Shown: piece after piece, positions 1-13,083 of the stretch | How the letters are laid out: each line of letters starts with the position of its first letter | Position numbering within the stretch: position 1 is the first letter of the stretch | Source: Paragordius varius | Taxonomy: Eukaryota; Nematomorpha | Assembly: GCA_964247055.1 (NCBI GenBank) | Contig: OZ176055.1 | Span: 4,774,001-4,838,000, forward strand | DNA length: 64,000 nt | Reading direction: 5' to 3' | The notes under the pieces: generated by a model | Database searches by the model: none | What the model was told of the DNA's origin: nothing | What the model saw: the letters and a program-made list of their open reading frames with translations, nothing else | Position numbers and translations under genes: made by a program

Positions 1-39
1 ATTTAGTATTTTTAAAGGACGATATAATAATGATGATAC

Positions 40-3000
40 CTAAATCATATAGTTTTAGATCGACATTGGATAAAGGAGCAGATATGCTTGATTTATATAA
101 AGGGGATGCCATGAGCCGTTTAGTGAGATGTCCTCGAGCGCCTTCAGCGAAAAGAGTCAGTTTTGCACGAATTTCCATTCCTCTTTCAAAAGAGGCTTTT
201 GGGGAACCATCTTGAGCGATTCCGACATCGTTTGTTGCAATGCCTCGGACATACCTCACTTCATTCAAGCGGTCATTGATATCGGAAATTCCGTCATCAT
301 TGTCATATAATATCTAAAACATTTGACTATTACAGGTTTCAATCAATTGCAACTTTTAATAATAAATATTTTATTATAGGGTTAAATAAAACTTATGTGA
401 TTAATTTAGACATTTCTGTACGACATCATGTTAAATTTTTTACATCTGTAAAGTGTTTGCATTTGGCGATAACAGGTAATTTATATATCGCGTAATATTA
501 TTTTCTTGATGCATAGGCGAGAGCTAAAATAAAAAAAAGCTTTATAACGCTGTGCGGTAAAAATCGCACTTTTGCGCCAGTGTAAAAGATTAATTGAATC
601 ATTATACATCAATTATTTAGATAATATTTACCAAATATACTGCGTTTAAATGATCTAAGTCCAATATAAAAAGGAAATTTTATTTTTGCACCTAAGCTAA
701 GTAGCGTATAATTTTTATAAGACATCCAATTACATATTATATATACTTTTTCTATACAATTGGATGCAACTTCTATAGATTCAGAATTTAGGGAGTTATG
801 CCCAAAAGCCGGAATTAATAGCTAAATATTGATGTAATGTTTTTTTTCCAGCTATATTGGAGGTTTTGTAAAATTTATACGCTACTTTTGCTTTGTTAAA
901 ATTATCTAAAAATTTCTTTTTATATAAAGTTTAATATTTCACAATATATTGGGTAAACTTTACTAGATAGTAAATATACATGATAATAATTACCCTTTAG
1001 AAGAAAAGGAAAAATAAAATGCTAAATTTATTGTTAACATTATACTCTATTGATATATCGATTAGCAATGTATTTGAAATACCAGGTATATTAAACATTA
1101 AAAATATCATAATTATGTTTTGATGGTAATAAAAATAGTGATTTCTTGGAAATATATCCAAAAGGAATACAGTATGCATGTTAATGGTTGCTTATATCAC
1201 ACTATAATTTAGCAATTCGGATCACACTAACTTATGGAAAAAAACAACAAAATATTGAATAAAATAAACAAGTTTAAAAAAGGAAAAAATTATTCATCAA
1301 TTTTTATTTTTTCTATGCACTACTGTGTTACAGACCCAACAATAGTGTGATATAAGCAACCATTAAAATGCATACTGTAATTTAATAAAATGCTTATAGA
1401 TCAGTGATCCTCACCTAAAATCTGGACGGCCGCATAAAATATCTTTTTTGGCTCAAGGGATACAACCCAGTACCAACAAATACTACACTTCGCAAATCAG
1501 TACATCGAGATTTTTTGCGGTTAATACACAAATATTTTATAATAAAATCCTCTAAAAAAGGACATATTTTGAAATAAATCAATATTTTTGACAAATCTGG
1601 TTAAAATAACAAACCAATCAGTTCTACCACCATCCTTTGCAATTATTTTAAATATTACTTGTAAACTGGAATCATTATGATCGATGAATTCAAATGCGTA
1701 TGATCAAAAGAGAATAAATTTAAATGAAAAAAGCAATTCTTCTAACAAATATTACCGAATCAAACAGAATTTTATGTACTAAAAAATTAACAAATAAACA
1801 TCGATCGCGCTCAAAATTCTAAAAACCAAAAAAACTTTTTCGGGACCATAAAAAAGTACTTTTAAATCGGAATGCGGTCCATGCCGCGGTTTAAGTATCT
1901 TTGCTCTACAATCTTTTAGTAAATCAAACGCTTTTAACACTAGAAAATACACTGATAAATTATAAAAATAATTTTTTGTATGATTCATGCCATTCTTTTT
2001 TCTTTATTTTGGAAGGTGTAGGTTTTTTACCAATGTTTAGACATAAATTACTGAAAGAACATATTCTTAAAAAGTATATCAAAAACAACTGTTTTACGTT
2101 ACTATTTCGGACAAAAAACTAATTACGCAACTTCAAGCCATTTATTAATGGTAATTTAATAAAATATAAATTTTAATCTAGCGTATTTTATAATCGATTC
2201 TATGTACATAATTTTCGCTTAGCCTGGCTACACCTAATCTACTTTGTCTAAATAGAAGACGAATCATAAATCAAATAAGAAAAATTAGACCTATAAATTC
2301 TCACAAAAAATAATCTATGAACCTGATTAGCAGCAAATCCCGTATATATTTCCACTCCCATTTCTTCAGCTTTTTGACCGAGCCATTTGACAAAATGTCC
2401 CAATCTCACAATATAATTTCCAACATTATAAATAGGCATCCCTGCACAGATAAAAATATTATAATGCATGAAAAAATTTTATACAATTAAAATAAATAGT
2501 AAGATTAAATAAATAGGTGAATATGTATATAATAAATATTAAGTTTTTTTAAGTGGTAGAAAATATATAATATCTTATTGTAAGCACCAAAAAATGATAG
2601 AATTTGCCCGAATTATAATAGAATAATATATGACATAAAATAATTTTGATATTTAAATACTATCGTTTTTGGCTTATTATCATGTATCCTGCGGTATCCA
2701 AAGAGAAATTAGGAATGTACTTCCAGATTTAATCATCCCATATATTACAATTACGCAAATATTTAAATTCTGTTTTATCACCTTGATGATCATTAGTTTT
2801 AACATTATAGGTTATATTGGTGAATCAATATATAACCAAAAAAATAGGTTTAAAAGCCAAACTAAATTTTCTACAAAAATAATTATATTTATTAATGATC
2901 GATGGTTACATAACCAATATGATAATGAAAAATTATAAAATGGATTAAAATAAATTTGAGAATTAAAATGTTATACACCTTTAAAAATAGGCAGTCTCAT

Positions 3001-3973
3001 TGAAGAATTCTCCATAAGATAATAAAATGATTCTTCAGTTACTGTGGTAAAATGTGGCATCTATGCAATATTTACATAATATATATACATATATTGTATA
3101 TACTTTTATATGAAAATATCAAATTAATATTTGGCAAAGCTTAGACATAATATTTTATTTTGTAATATTATGCTCTGTTATGCCACTAGTTAGCAAAAAA
3201 TAATGTTCAAGAGTGAAATTTATCACCAGGTGTAGCCATAAGTGTTTACTGTTTTTTGGCAAAAAACATGTAATCTTAAAATAAATCAATTATTAATTTT
3301 ATTTAAAACATTTTCCATCGGATACTATAAATTTGCACATTTCTCGGGTTAGCGATTATTTATTAGTTCCCTAGAATTTGTTTCTATTAGAGGTTAGAAG
3401 TATTCTATATATCCTTCAGATATTATTTTAAATAACGCTTGGTCCCTGAATTTATTAGTAATATAATAAATGGGCTACAAATTATATAATATATTAATCC
3501 TAAATTTATCTAAATTTTAGTCTAACCAAAATAGTACAGGGCTTTCGTTAAAATAGTGATTACAACTATTACATTAAATTTGCTAGATGGCAATAAATTG
3601 TCAAGTAAATAATTAGTAATATACTTGAAGAGTTTTCCATTCAGGTATTAATTCGTCCAAAGCTTTAGTTTCAATACAGGCTCCTGATAATGTATGGGCT
3701 CCAACATAAGGACCCTTTTCTATAAGGCATACCCGTAATTCACATCCATATTTATTTGCCATTTGTTTTAACCTAATCGCTGCCGATAATCCGGAAGGTC
3801 CGCCCCCAACAATAACCACGTCACATTCTTCGACATGTCTCTTCATATCAATACCTATAATTAAAACATGCATTACTCTTCCACCTCAAATCTTTTTCTC
3901 TTGGGAATCGCGAAAAGTGAGTCGTAACTGCAGTTCGCTTTATTACGGAAAGAGTTTTCCTAACTATAAGCAT
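40..3973 (-). CDS. ETFDH: Electron transfer flavoprotein-ubiquinone oxidoreductase, 5' half (5 exons; continues off left edge)
   Basis: Mitochondrial inner-membrane flavoprotein that passes electrons from ETF to ubiquinone. Exons on the minus strand: 3973-3877, 3854-3625, 3060-2979, 2441-2323, 313-40; all junctions are GT/AG and phases agree. About 267 codons are present. Exon 1 encodes a basic, Ser/Thr-rich leader fitting a mitochondrial targeting peptide. Exon 2 has the FAD-binding motif [14 protein letters not shown] and GAHTLSGAC; exon 4 has [15 protein letters not shown]; exon 5 has [20 protein letters not shown] and [11 protein letters not shown], all matching the human protein in order. 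Intron 1 (3855-3876) is only 22 nt. Intron 4 carries a mariner-like MITE and an hAT remnant. The quinone-binding and iron-sulfur cluster regions lie outside the window. Confidence 0.95.
1170..1377. mobile_element. Short palindromic MITE, Tc1/mariner-like (TA target duplication)
   Basis: A 208-bp element whose ends are near-perfect inverted repeats of about 34 bp beginning CAGTATGCAT and continuing through GGTTGCTTATATCACACTAT, with one mismatch seen. It is flanked on both sides by TA, the target duplication of the Tc1/mariner superfamily. It has no coding capacity and lies in ETFDH intron 4. Confidence 0.75.
1402..1903 (-). mobile_element. Decayed hAT deletion derivative
   Basis: The ends resemble those of the hAT copy at 15022-17448: left CAGTGATCCTCACC, right end (reverse complement) CAAAGATACTTAAACCGCGG. 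The stretch around 1650-1715 resembles the 3' transposase region of that copy (around 15505-15575). Most of the transposase is missing. No convincing 8-bp target duplication remains (about 4 of 8 positions agree), so this is an old internally deleted copy. Confidence 0.55.
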
Positions 3974-4033
3974 CCCTGCTGAATTAATGTTTGAACATAT
4001 TCCATATGATCAGTTATTTTCAGCACAAGATCA
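3974..4033. promoter_or_regulatory. 60-bp head-to-head intergenic region, putative bidirectional promoter
   Basis: Only 60 bp separate the start codons of ETFDH (minus) and the sulfotransferase (plus). Promoter elements for both genes must lie here or overlap coding sequence. A pyrimidine-rich tract ending in TTTTCAG about 12 bp before the sulfotransferase ATG could be an acceptor for an upstream untranslated exon or a leader; that is speculative. No TATA box stands out against the AT-rich background. Confidence 0.4.
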
Positions 4034-7000
4034 ATGAATAGTACAACTAATGTAGATAATCTAACAACGATTAATAGGATAGAAAATGACAAGATTCCCG
4101 ATGAACAAAAAACAATTAAAAATTCGATTTTGAATCTTAATGGAATGAATAAAGTCCTATCAAAACTCACAAACAAAAACACCGAAGAATTATTAAACCT
4201 TGATGATGAAGAAGATTCTGTTGATTTGTATTCTCATACCTCAGATATTAACAAAATAATAAACGGGACAAATGATATTTTGTTTTCCGAATATGTCAAA
4301 AATATTCCCAAGATACAAATGTACCGTGGTATTTTACTTCAAGGGTTTTTGATGCCAAAAAAACTTTTAAAGGGTTTGGAAAATTTGGAAATACGATCAG
4401 ACGACGTGGTTATTACATCTTATCCCAAATCGGGTAATTTTGTTATAATATTTACCAAATTATGATATAAAAATGCAATATCTATAATTAATCTCTATTC
4501 AATGTGTTATAGTTCATGGTCACCACCTAAAATTACAAAGGTTAAAACAGCTTTAGATATAAATAATTTTCTCTGTTATCTCATAAATTTCTGGTTAAAT
4601 AAAATAATGATATTATAGCAAATACCAGAAAATTTAAGTTTCATGATTGACTCTTTTAATTTCTACAAGATATTTTTGGAAGCAGATGGTTTAAACCCTT
4701 AAAAAGGCTAAAAACCACGCCCCCAACAGTGCTTTTTTATGGCCGCTATATTTTTTTAATTATTGATTTTGAGTAAAAATATCTGGTTTGTTATAAAGCT
4801 ATAAATTCTTCGTCCTTTTGGGAAACCGCTTTCAAATCTTGATCAAGCTTTAAAGCCACCATATCAAAAAAATAATTTATGACTTTGTTCCATGTTAAAA
4901 TATTTAATAAATAATTTTGCGAATCTTTACCATCTCGAAATCTAATGTCCGGTTGTATTTTACAAAGGAACGATTTGTATTATTGTGAGTTCCAAATATA
5001 TGCTTATATTCCATTTTTAGCCTAAATATATCAATAACAATCAAAAAGGTATAAAAATTTCCACCAAAGAAATCAATTGTATATTACATTTTTGCTTGTA
5101 TTTTTTTGCTATTTCCTCATACGTAGGTGTACCTCTTATCCATTTTTTTAATTAAACTGCAATTTTGACATGTTTCTCAAAGGTTAAATAAATTTATAGC
5201 AATAGCAAAAAATTATTATGCTTAAGTGTGTTTACATCTATATGTAAGATTAATAGTATTTTTTGGAAAACAATTTTTTGCGTTCCGGCTTCTAAATTTG
5301 CTCTAGAAATTATATCTCCCTTTATAATATTTAATTTTTTATTAATTTATTACTTCTGTTGAAGGGGATTCATTGTTATAACTAAAGAAAAAAATTGGAT
5401 ACAAAAATTCGTTACAGGATTAGTTCTAAATGCGCGTGAAATGAGCTGTTAATGTTGGTTTGATTGCTTTGTTCAAATTGCCGATCCAACGCATATATCG
5501 CGTTTTCTGGAAGCCTATACTTTTCGTATCATGAGCTGTTTTTTAAAGTTTTGGCTTCGGTGATATGGCCAAAGAAGGAAAGTTTCGTTTTAAGGCACGA
5601 GCCGAACAGGGATATTTCCGGTTTGATTTTGTCAATAATACTTTTAATCTCTTCATTTTATCTAGAGCATCCTTTTCCAACACCGCATTTTGAGATAATT
5701 TATATATCTTTTGTGCTAAATTTTTTATAAAATTTAGCTTCTGCTTATTACAGGGTAGGATAGGCTTTTAACCAATATCAAATTGAATCGGTCAATTTTA
5801 TTCACTAAGCAATATTGACAAATATACTAGATATAAAATACTAATTTGAGAATAAGTAAATAGAGGACTAGATTTATGTTTGTGTGGTTTTTGATCAATT
5901 TTAAAATCTGGTATATAAAAATGTCTTAATTTGTAACAAAAGAATAAAAATTGATAAGCTCTTTATAAAAAAATTTGGATAAAAGCAGGTACCAAATTTG
6001 TTAAATTGAGATTATTTTTTCAGTGATTACTGTAATATTAACTTTATTGATATAAAAATAATATTATATGGACATACGTTTGAAAGACCGTAACATCTGT
6101 TTTGACGTTCACGGTCATGAAAGCATTTTTGACCCGTTGCAAAACAGTGAATGGGTTATCAGCATAACAAAGTTATAAGTTATTAAAATTTAATAATAAT
6201 ATTATATAAAAGCGATCCCTATCAAGCCCTTAAACGCGCTATATACTTTTTCTCTTTTAACCAAAATTTAGGCACGGTTTTTATTTAATTTGCAATTTCT
6301 GATCACTAATTCGCTAAATTTAAATTGCTCCAATATAAAATGAAATGTTGTTTATTTTTAATGAAAATTTTGGCAAAAGGCGAAAATTTAAAATTATTCA
6401 TAATTGTTAAAATTTATGATTACACTTATTTAATTATGTTTAGGCACAACATGGACTCAGGAAATTGTATCCCTACTGTACAATGATGGAAATGTTGAAA
6501 AAATTGCCAATAAAAATTTAATAGATAGAGTTATTCATTTGGAAGTTGGGCGACCGTTATTTCCGCTTACATTTCTGAATAACCTAAAAAGCCCTCGATT
6601 ACTTGCAACTCATTTTGCTTATCATCTCTTACCGTCTCAGATCAGAAACCGCAAATGCAAAGTTTATCAATTTTCCATATTTATTTTTTAAAACCATTAG
6701 TATATTATTTTTAGGGTTTTAACAACATAATTGTTTTTATATTAGAATTGTAGAATTAAATGATTTATAAATTACAATTAATTACATGAAAGCGACGAAA
6801 AATAAATTTTTATCACTAATCAATTAATAATTTGGTGCAGAATTTTAATTAAAAACTTAATGACGGTTTTAATTCAAAATTACACTTCAAAATTATAACT
6901 AACAACCTTTTATTTTACAAGTAAATTTAATCAAAATTTTAGCTAAAGCATAAACTCAAAATTATATGTTAAATAAAGTTTTAAATAAAATGGGGTTTTT

Positions 7001-8968
7001 AATTGTGAACACAAATAACTGTTTTATAGGTAATTTATATTGCCCGAAACCCTAAAGATAATGCAGTCTCATATTACCATCATCATAAAACTGCTTCTTT
7101 TTTGGGACATTACAAAGGGACCTGGGATGATTTCTACCATTTGTTTATCAATGATAAATGTAAGTTTCAATATTTATTGAGTGATAAATCATTAGCTCAC
7201 TTCAATTTAATATAAGTAATTGCTGAAACTTATATTATAAAATATAAAATTTTGTCATATTAGTGATTTATGGTTCATGGTTCGATCATGTCATTAAATA
7301 TTGGGAAGTTTCCTTAAATTATCCGGAAAATATTCTTTTTTTAAAATACGAGGATATGAAACAGGTAATAATTTACCTTAAAATTAATTATTTATTTTTG
7401 AACTTAAATTTAAAATTATAACTTATACATTTAAAGGATTTGAATCGTGAAATCAAGAAAATTGCAGCATTTTTACATATCGACATTTCACCAACTCAAC
7501 TCGAAAAAATAGCTCAACACTGCTCTTTTGACAAAATGAAAAGTAATCACATGGTTAATCGTGAGGTCCTTCCCATTCAGATATTTGACTTCTCAAAAAC
7601 GAAATTTATGCGAAAAGGTTTTATTATTAAATAAATCTTTGTTCCCGGTTCCTTGATTTTTAGCGTTATTCTATTTTAATTTTCCGTTTTATTAGCTTGT
7701 CGGGATTGACTTGGTCTTATTTTATTACGCGTTTTTCGATTTTTAAAAATTCTTATAATATTGAATAATTTTTGTCCGTACAATTAAACTCATATTAATT
7801 TTAAACCAAGTTTTTCATATTTTTTTATATTGGCATTCAAATATATAAGCTCTAAGAATTTGTACAAAAAGCTTATTTAATTTTTCAAAAAGCCGGTTTG
7901 CCCAATTAATACATATTAAATTTGTGATAAAAATTAATTTTGCTTGCAAAGCGTTTAAGTTACATCTTAACCAAGGGATAATTTATAATTAAACATTTGC
8001 ATAAAGAACAATTTCTATGCACAGTTAGATTAAATTAAAATCTAACATATCATAAATTTGGTTCATTACCTTGTTTTCAAACTCGCAACCTCAAATTTTT
8101 GATATCAGATTAAAAACTTTCTATAGGAGAATTATTTTTATATTTTATTGACCTGGGCATATTGTATCAAATATAGCTTAAATGAAAATTACCCGAAAAT
8201 ATTCTTTTCTATACTAAATTTTTAAAGCTATATGTTTTGTTATCTTCATATACATGATATTATAATTGTTTTATGGTAACAATTATAAAATTTAACAATT
8301 ATCGCGTGATCTATTGTCATACTTTAAAGCTCTGCTAAAAAAATAAACCTTGATAAAATTTCGTTTGTAAATAAATTTAGCGGGCACGTTTTCTTTTATA
8401 TTTGTTATACGATAATGTGCAAATGGTTTTAATTTTGACTGATATCAAAATCTGTCAAGAATGTTTTCCTAATATAAAACAGCGTCTATCATCGATCTTT
8501 TATTGAAGCTTTCCTATGATAGATACAACATATTACATTTATATTTTGTGGGCTTCAGGTTATATGTTGATCAATATTTACCAATTTGCATTTTTGCTAT
8601 AATGAAAAAATGGACTATTTGTTTTCAAAATTAATATTTTCAGATGGTAAAAGTTTTTTACCATCAATTTGGTTTATAAAAAGCACCGCTTAACGATTAG
8701 ATCGGTGCATCGCGATTTGACCAGTTTGGAATTTACTAGTCTACTTGTTGCGATATGTTTCTCCTTATTTAGTTTTTTATTTGCTTAATTTACAACTTAT
8801 TGTTTTTTATAATATTCAATATGTATAAAATATATTTTAGGAATTGTGGGAGATTGGAAAAATTATTTTAGTCCACAACAAAATGAACAATTCGAACGAG
8901 TCTATGTAGATCGTATGAAGGATGTTAAAGGTGGTCTTACATTTGATTATAATTCGAAAACGTTATAA
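4034..8968 (+). CDS. Cytosolic sulfotransferase (SULT family), 6 exons
   Basis: Predicted to transfer sulfate from PAPS to a small hydroxyl or amine acceptor. Exons: 4034-4433, 6444-6661, 7030-7159, 7264-7364, 7437-7617, 8841-8968; phases agree throughout, giving about 385 residues. The 5'-phosphosulfate loop YPKSGTTW is split over exons 1 and 2. The catalytic histidine lies in ATHFAYHLLP, the 3'-phosphate motif is RNPKDNAVSYYHH, and the C-terminal PAPS motif RKGIVGDWKNYF spans exons 5 and 6. The conserved core starts near residue 97 (RGILLQGFLMPKKLL), so there is an acidic N-terminal extension of about 95 residues beyond the usual SULT length of about 290-300. The substrate cannot be told from sequence. 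It is divergently paired with ETFDH. Confidence 0.93.
4791..5760 (-). pseudogene. Unrecognised decayed coding remnant nested in sulfotransferase intron 1
   Basis: The minus strand holds several stretches that look coding rather than random AT-rich sequence, in more than one frame. The last, about 62 codons ending at a TAA at 4793-4791, includes PDIRFRDGKDSQNYLLNILT. Upstream pieces include GTPTYEEIAKKYKQKCN (near 5100), IIDKIKPEISLFGSCLKTK (near 5600) and RLPENAIYALDRQFEQ (near 5500). I do not recognise the family. It may be a broken gene or retrocopy, or a real nested gene whose introns I could not resolve. Stops and frame changes between the pieces favour decay. Confidence 0.35.
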
Positions 8969-11070
8969 TCTTCATATATTAATCTTTTTATATAATTTAT
9001 GAAAGATAGTTAAAATGAGAATATTGTATGTCCGTATTTTTTTGAGTGCATGGTATTAAAATGAAATTATTCTTTATATTATTCACATTTTTTATTATGA
9101 TGCTACGACTATAAAGCATTATGTATACTTTCAAGTATTCCATTGATCAAGTGCAAATAAGATTTGTGCAAATAATTATTGGCAATTTATTACTATGTAC
9201 TGTCCTCACATAATAGGTATCATGCATCCTTTTTTAATTCATTACTATTCCGCAACACCCAAATGTTATATATAAATATATAATCATTGTTGAAATAAAA
9301 CATCAAATATTGATTGTGTTTCTTAGTATAACATTGGAAAAGGAACCTGTGAATTAAATTATGTAGATTACATTTTTAGTTGATTATTATGAGATTATTT
9401 TCAGAGCGCTGTAAAACGTTTTAACATTATTAGAGAATATTTGCAAAGAATTTTGATGTAATCAATACATATATAATTTTAATTATATCTATAAAACCAA
9501 ATTAACTCTTAGCTTTTGAAATTCAAACAGGAAAAATATCTGATTGAACGGAATCAATTTGGTTCTGGTTCCGTTGCTTTTAAACCCGTCTTTTTCTTTT
9601 TTAATTGCTCTCCAATTAAATTATAATTCTGCAACTTATTATTCCGTATTGGGACCGCGACAAAGATCTTTGCTTATTTTTTAGCAAAATATTGCGCTAT
9701 AAATACCAAAAAGTTCGATCATTTTCAAATCTTTCTTAAAAGAGAGATGTTAAATTTAGCCTGTAATTCTATAATTTATAAATGAATATATTTTTGTTAA
9801 TTTATGGGATATAAACTTTATTATAGATTTGACCTTATTATGCCTGACAGTGCCTAATTATGAAATAAAAGTTTAAAATTTTTTATTACAAAAAGATTTT
9901 TTCATAAAATTCTTAGCTATATTATAAATCCGAATATATTCTACTTATTTATATGATATACACGAGTATATAACTCAGAATCTCTTACGCGAGAATAAGG
10001 TATTACGGTGATTAAAAAATTGATTTATCAAAACGGTCCTTATTGTTAATTATTTTTAAAATTTGATTAATTGAATAATTTGGGATCTTATAAAAATTGT
10101 GAGGAGATTTTGAATATGTGGAATTTTACCCTATGGCGATTTCAAATATGAAAAAATAGTAATTTTGATATTGGGCCAAATTTAAAAATATATATTATAG
10201 GCGCCTTATACCAAAAATATTTTTAAAAAACCCTTATCTCAAACTTTTATAGCCAAAATTATATTAATTTTTTTGGAGGCTTAAAAGTGACAAATTTGAA
10301 TGCGTTTAGGATGTCTGTCTAAGGTTGAGTTCAACTTGTGGTAAAATACTATACTTGTCCAAATCATCACGGTACCATTTGTTTTAGTTCCAAGATATTT
10401 GCTTATTATTTGAGAACTTTTTATGGCACCTTTTCTAGGCATTATCGCTAGCATTATATTTTTAACGAAGCATTTGGGCCTAGCTATATGACTTTCGTTA
10501 AGTGGTGGCGTATTATCTTAAAAATATTATTGTTGTCAATCTTATCATTCCAATATCTTTTTCCAGTACCATAGCAAAAGTTTTAATAAGTTTATTAAAC
10601 TTGATTAATTTTTATATTGCTTTTTTGAAAGCAAACTTTTATAATTATAAACGCTTAATTATTGTTTGGGGCAGTTTTGTAACCAGCTATTTAAAATTCC
10701 AATACCTTAAAAAGTATTTAAGATAATGCGTCACATTTTAATATATGCGTTCTACCGTATGATTAATTACCCTAAGAAAGTCTTTAAATTTTAATTTAGT
10801 AGCAAGTATATATTTTGATCTTTTAAATCAGCCGTATTTAATCAGGTTTGATGAGCTTTAGCATTTAGAAAACTGTAAACAATATAGGCTTTTCATCTAA
10901 TATAGAAGAAAAATGTTTAATAATTATGCTCTAATCACAAGAACTTTCAAAACAATTGTTTATTTGCGAGATTAAGCTCTGGGGTACAAACTTTTCCAAA
11001 AGGTAAATTAAGTGTTATTTTGAATTGCCTGTTTGATATAAGTGGATTTGAATGCTAACGGCTATTAGAA
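8969..11070. other. AT-rich intergenic DNA, no gene seen
   Basis: About 2.1 kb downstream of the sulfotransferase. No exon-like segment with homology I recognise and no clear terminal inverted repeats. The open frame at 10502-10726 has the hydrophobic, Leu/Ile/Phe/Asn-rich composition expected of chance frames in AT-rich DNA. Confidence 0.5.
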
Positions 11071-11342
11071 CAGGGATGTCAAACAAAATGTTTACGGGCC
11101 GTATTTTTGGCTCCAAAAATTCGGCGCGCCGTTTAAATATATATGGGTATTAATATATAATTTATTCGATTTCAAACATAAAACCGCTAAATGCCAATAT
11201 TACAATTTTTTTCCTTTTGCGAAAAGGGTGACTTTTAGTAAAAAAAAATTCAAAGATTTTGTGAGCATATTTTTGCAAATTATATCAAATTTTTCGCGGG
11301 CTGCACATAAAGTCTAGGAAATCCGCATGTTGAACACACATG
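11071..11342. mobile_element. hAT-like MITE, short copy of the GTGTCCAAC family
   Basis: A 272-bp element. The left end CAGGGATGTCAAAC and right end GTTGAACACACATG are inverted repeats with mismatches. Flanking 8-mers TATTAGAA (11063-11070) and TTTTAGAA (11343-11350) agree at 7 of 8 positions, as expected of an aged hAT target duplication. The ends carry GC-rich GGGCCG-like segments seen in the related copies near 30 kb, 51.4 kb and 57.5 kb. Confidence 0.65.
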
Positions 11343-12213
11343 TTTTAGAATATAGAACTTAAAAATTTTAAAAATAATGTTAATGATATTTTGGTCAAAA
11401 TACTTATATATTTTTAGGTTTCGAGAATTTAATAATCCCTAAAAGTATACAAAAATGTACATGTATATTCAATTAAAATTTTTTTCGAATAATATACATG
11501 ATCTGTTATTGGGTATTTATTTACCCTAAGACAAAATATTTGAAAGTTTCTATGACATTGGGCTGTATTCTATGGCATTATATACAAATTCTGATGCTTT
11601 TTCTCTGTCACATTATATTTTTTATAGGACATTATTTTTTACCTTTTTTGTGATTATTTACAATTTTAAATTTTATTTATACAAACATGCCCTTTTAAAT
11701 AATTTATTTTATTGAATGTAATATATTTTTAATGGATATAAAGTTGACCCAATAAAACGCGTTTAATAAAGTTGGTTAAGAAAAAAGTTATTTGCCTATT
11801 AATAGCCCATAATTCCAATTTTTTAGTTTAACTTTCACGCCAAAAGTTCTCGTGTTATCATCTATAATTATTTTTTTACCTAATGTGTGACCAAAAGCAC
11901 CATGATTCTGATACATTTTACTTTTTGTCTCATACACAGAGGGTCTAAAAAATAATATATTTAACACAATTTCATAGCGTTGTTAGGATTTTGCTTTTAC
12001 ATTTTTGGGACAATTTATTAGACGTTTAGAACAAGCTTTTAATATCCGGAAAAAATAAGACAAGGCAGTAAACGCCAAAATTCGAAATGCGTTAAACATT
12101 GGATTTTTAGTAATTTGAATATTTTTATAAAACATACGATTAAATTTTATAATAATATTAGTTATTTACGATTAGTTTTAATTGAATAATTACGCATTCA
12201 TTCTTATGACACC

Positions 12214-12864
12214 TAGGGTTGTGCTGACCAAGTCATGAATTAATTTTTTGACCATAGTTATTTAAAAAAAAACTGTTTTTTCTAAAAATTGCTAGTAAAT
12301 TTTTTTGAAAGAGAGGTAGTAAGATTTTATTGTTTTATATATTTAAAAAATTAAATATTGAAATATAGTAAATAATCGATATTTAAATATGCTTATTTGA
12401 CAATATATATATATTGTTAAACATGCATCCTTAAAACATTAGCATTTAAGCATAACCAGTTATTACGAACAAAACAATCTATCCTTGTGCAAAATGCAAT
12501 TACATATATGTGGACCAATAAAATGAAAAAACATTTTATATTTGGATATTAATTCATTGCTGAAAAAAAGTGTAAAACAAACTCGGTAAAACATTTTTTT
12601 ATGAAATATCCAGTAGTAAAAGCTATGTATTTCAAGATTTAGAAGACCACAAACATGTAGTTGAATTCATTTGAAAAGAAAATTCTTGATTGATTGCATG
12701 TATTTGTAAATAATAAATAAAAATGTTTAATTTAAACTTTTAAGAAAAAACATGACATTATTTGTGAAACGTAAGTTTTAGCATTATTTTTACAATACTT
12801 AAGTAACAAGTGGTCATGATTATGGTCTGACTGGGTCTGACAAGCAGTGAAATGCACAACCCTA
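12214..12864. mobile_element. hAT-type MITE with perfect 8-bp target duplication
   Basis: The element begins TAGGGTTGTGC and ends GCACAACCCTA, a perfect 11-bp inverted terminal repeat, and is flanked by identical 8-mers ATGACACC at 12206-12213 and 12865-12872. Eight-base duplications are diagnostic of the hAT superfamily. It is 651 bp with no coding capacity. Confidence 0.85.
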
Positions 12865-13083
12865 ATGACACCTCCAAAAAAATCATTTGTATGGATTATA
12901 AACAGTTTTTTATTGAAAAAAATATATATGAAATTTATTTATGTTGGTGTATAATTACAGCAACGCTCATGGTATAGCTAATATATTTAAACATTTTTAG
13001 AATCTATAATTTATTTATTAACTCAACAATCATATTTAAATTGATTGTAGAAAATTTTACACATTTACTTTTAAAATTAATTA

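Noticed and set aside
1779-2122. Open frames of about 70 codons on both strands around 1.8-2.1 kb
   Set aside because: They lie in an ETFDH intron and across the hAT remnant; composition is that of noncoding AT-rich DNA.
9520-9600. Frame with EKYLIERNQFGSGSVAFKP after a CAG acceptor
   Set aside because: Too short, no partner exons, and the GGTTCTGGTTCCG run suggests remnants of the GGAACCGG MITE family.
10502-10726. 74-codon open frame in intergenic DNA
   Set aside because: Hydrophobic Ile/Leu/Phe/Asn/Lys composition expected of AT-rich chance frames; no start context, splice partner or homology.
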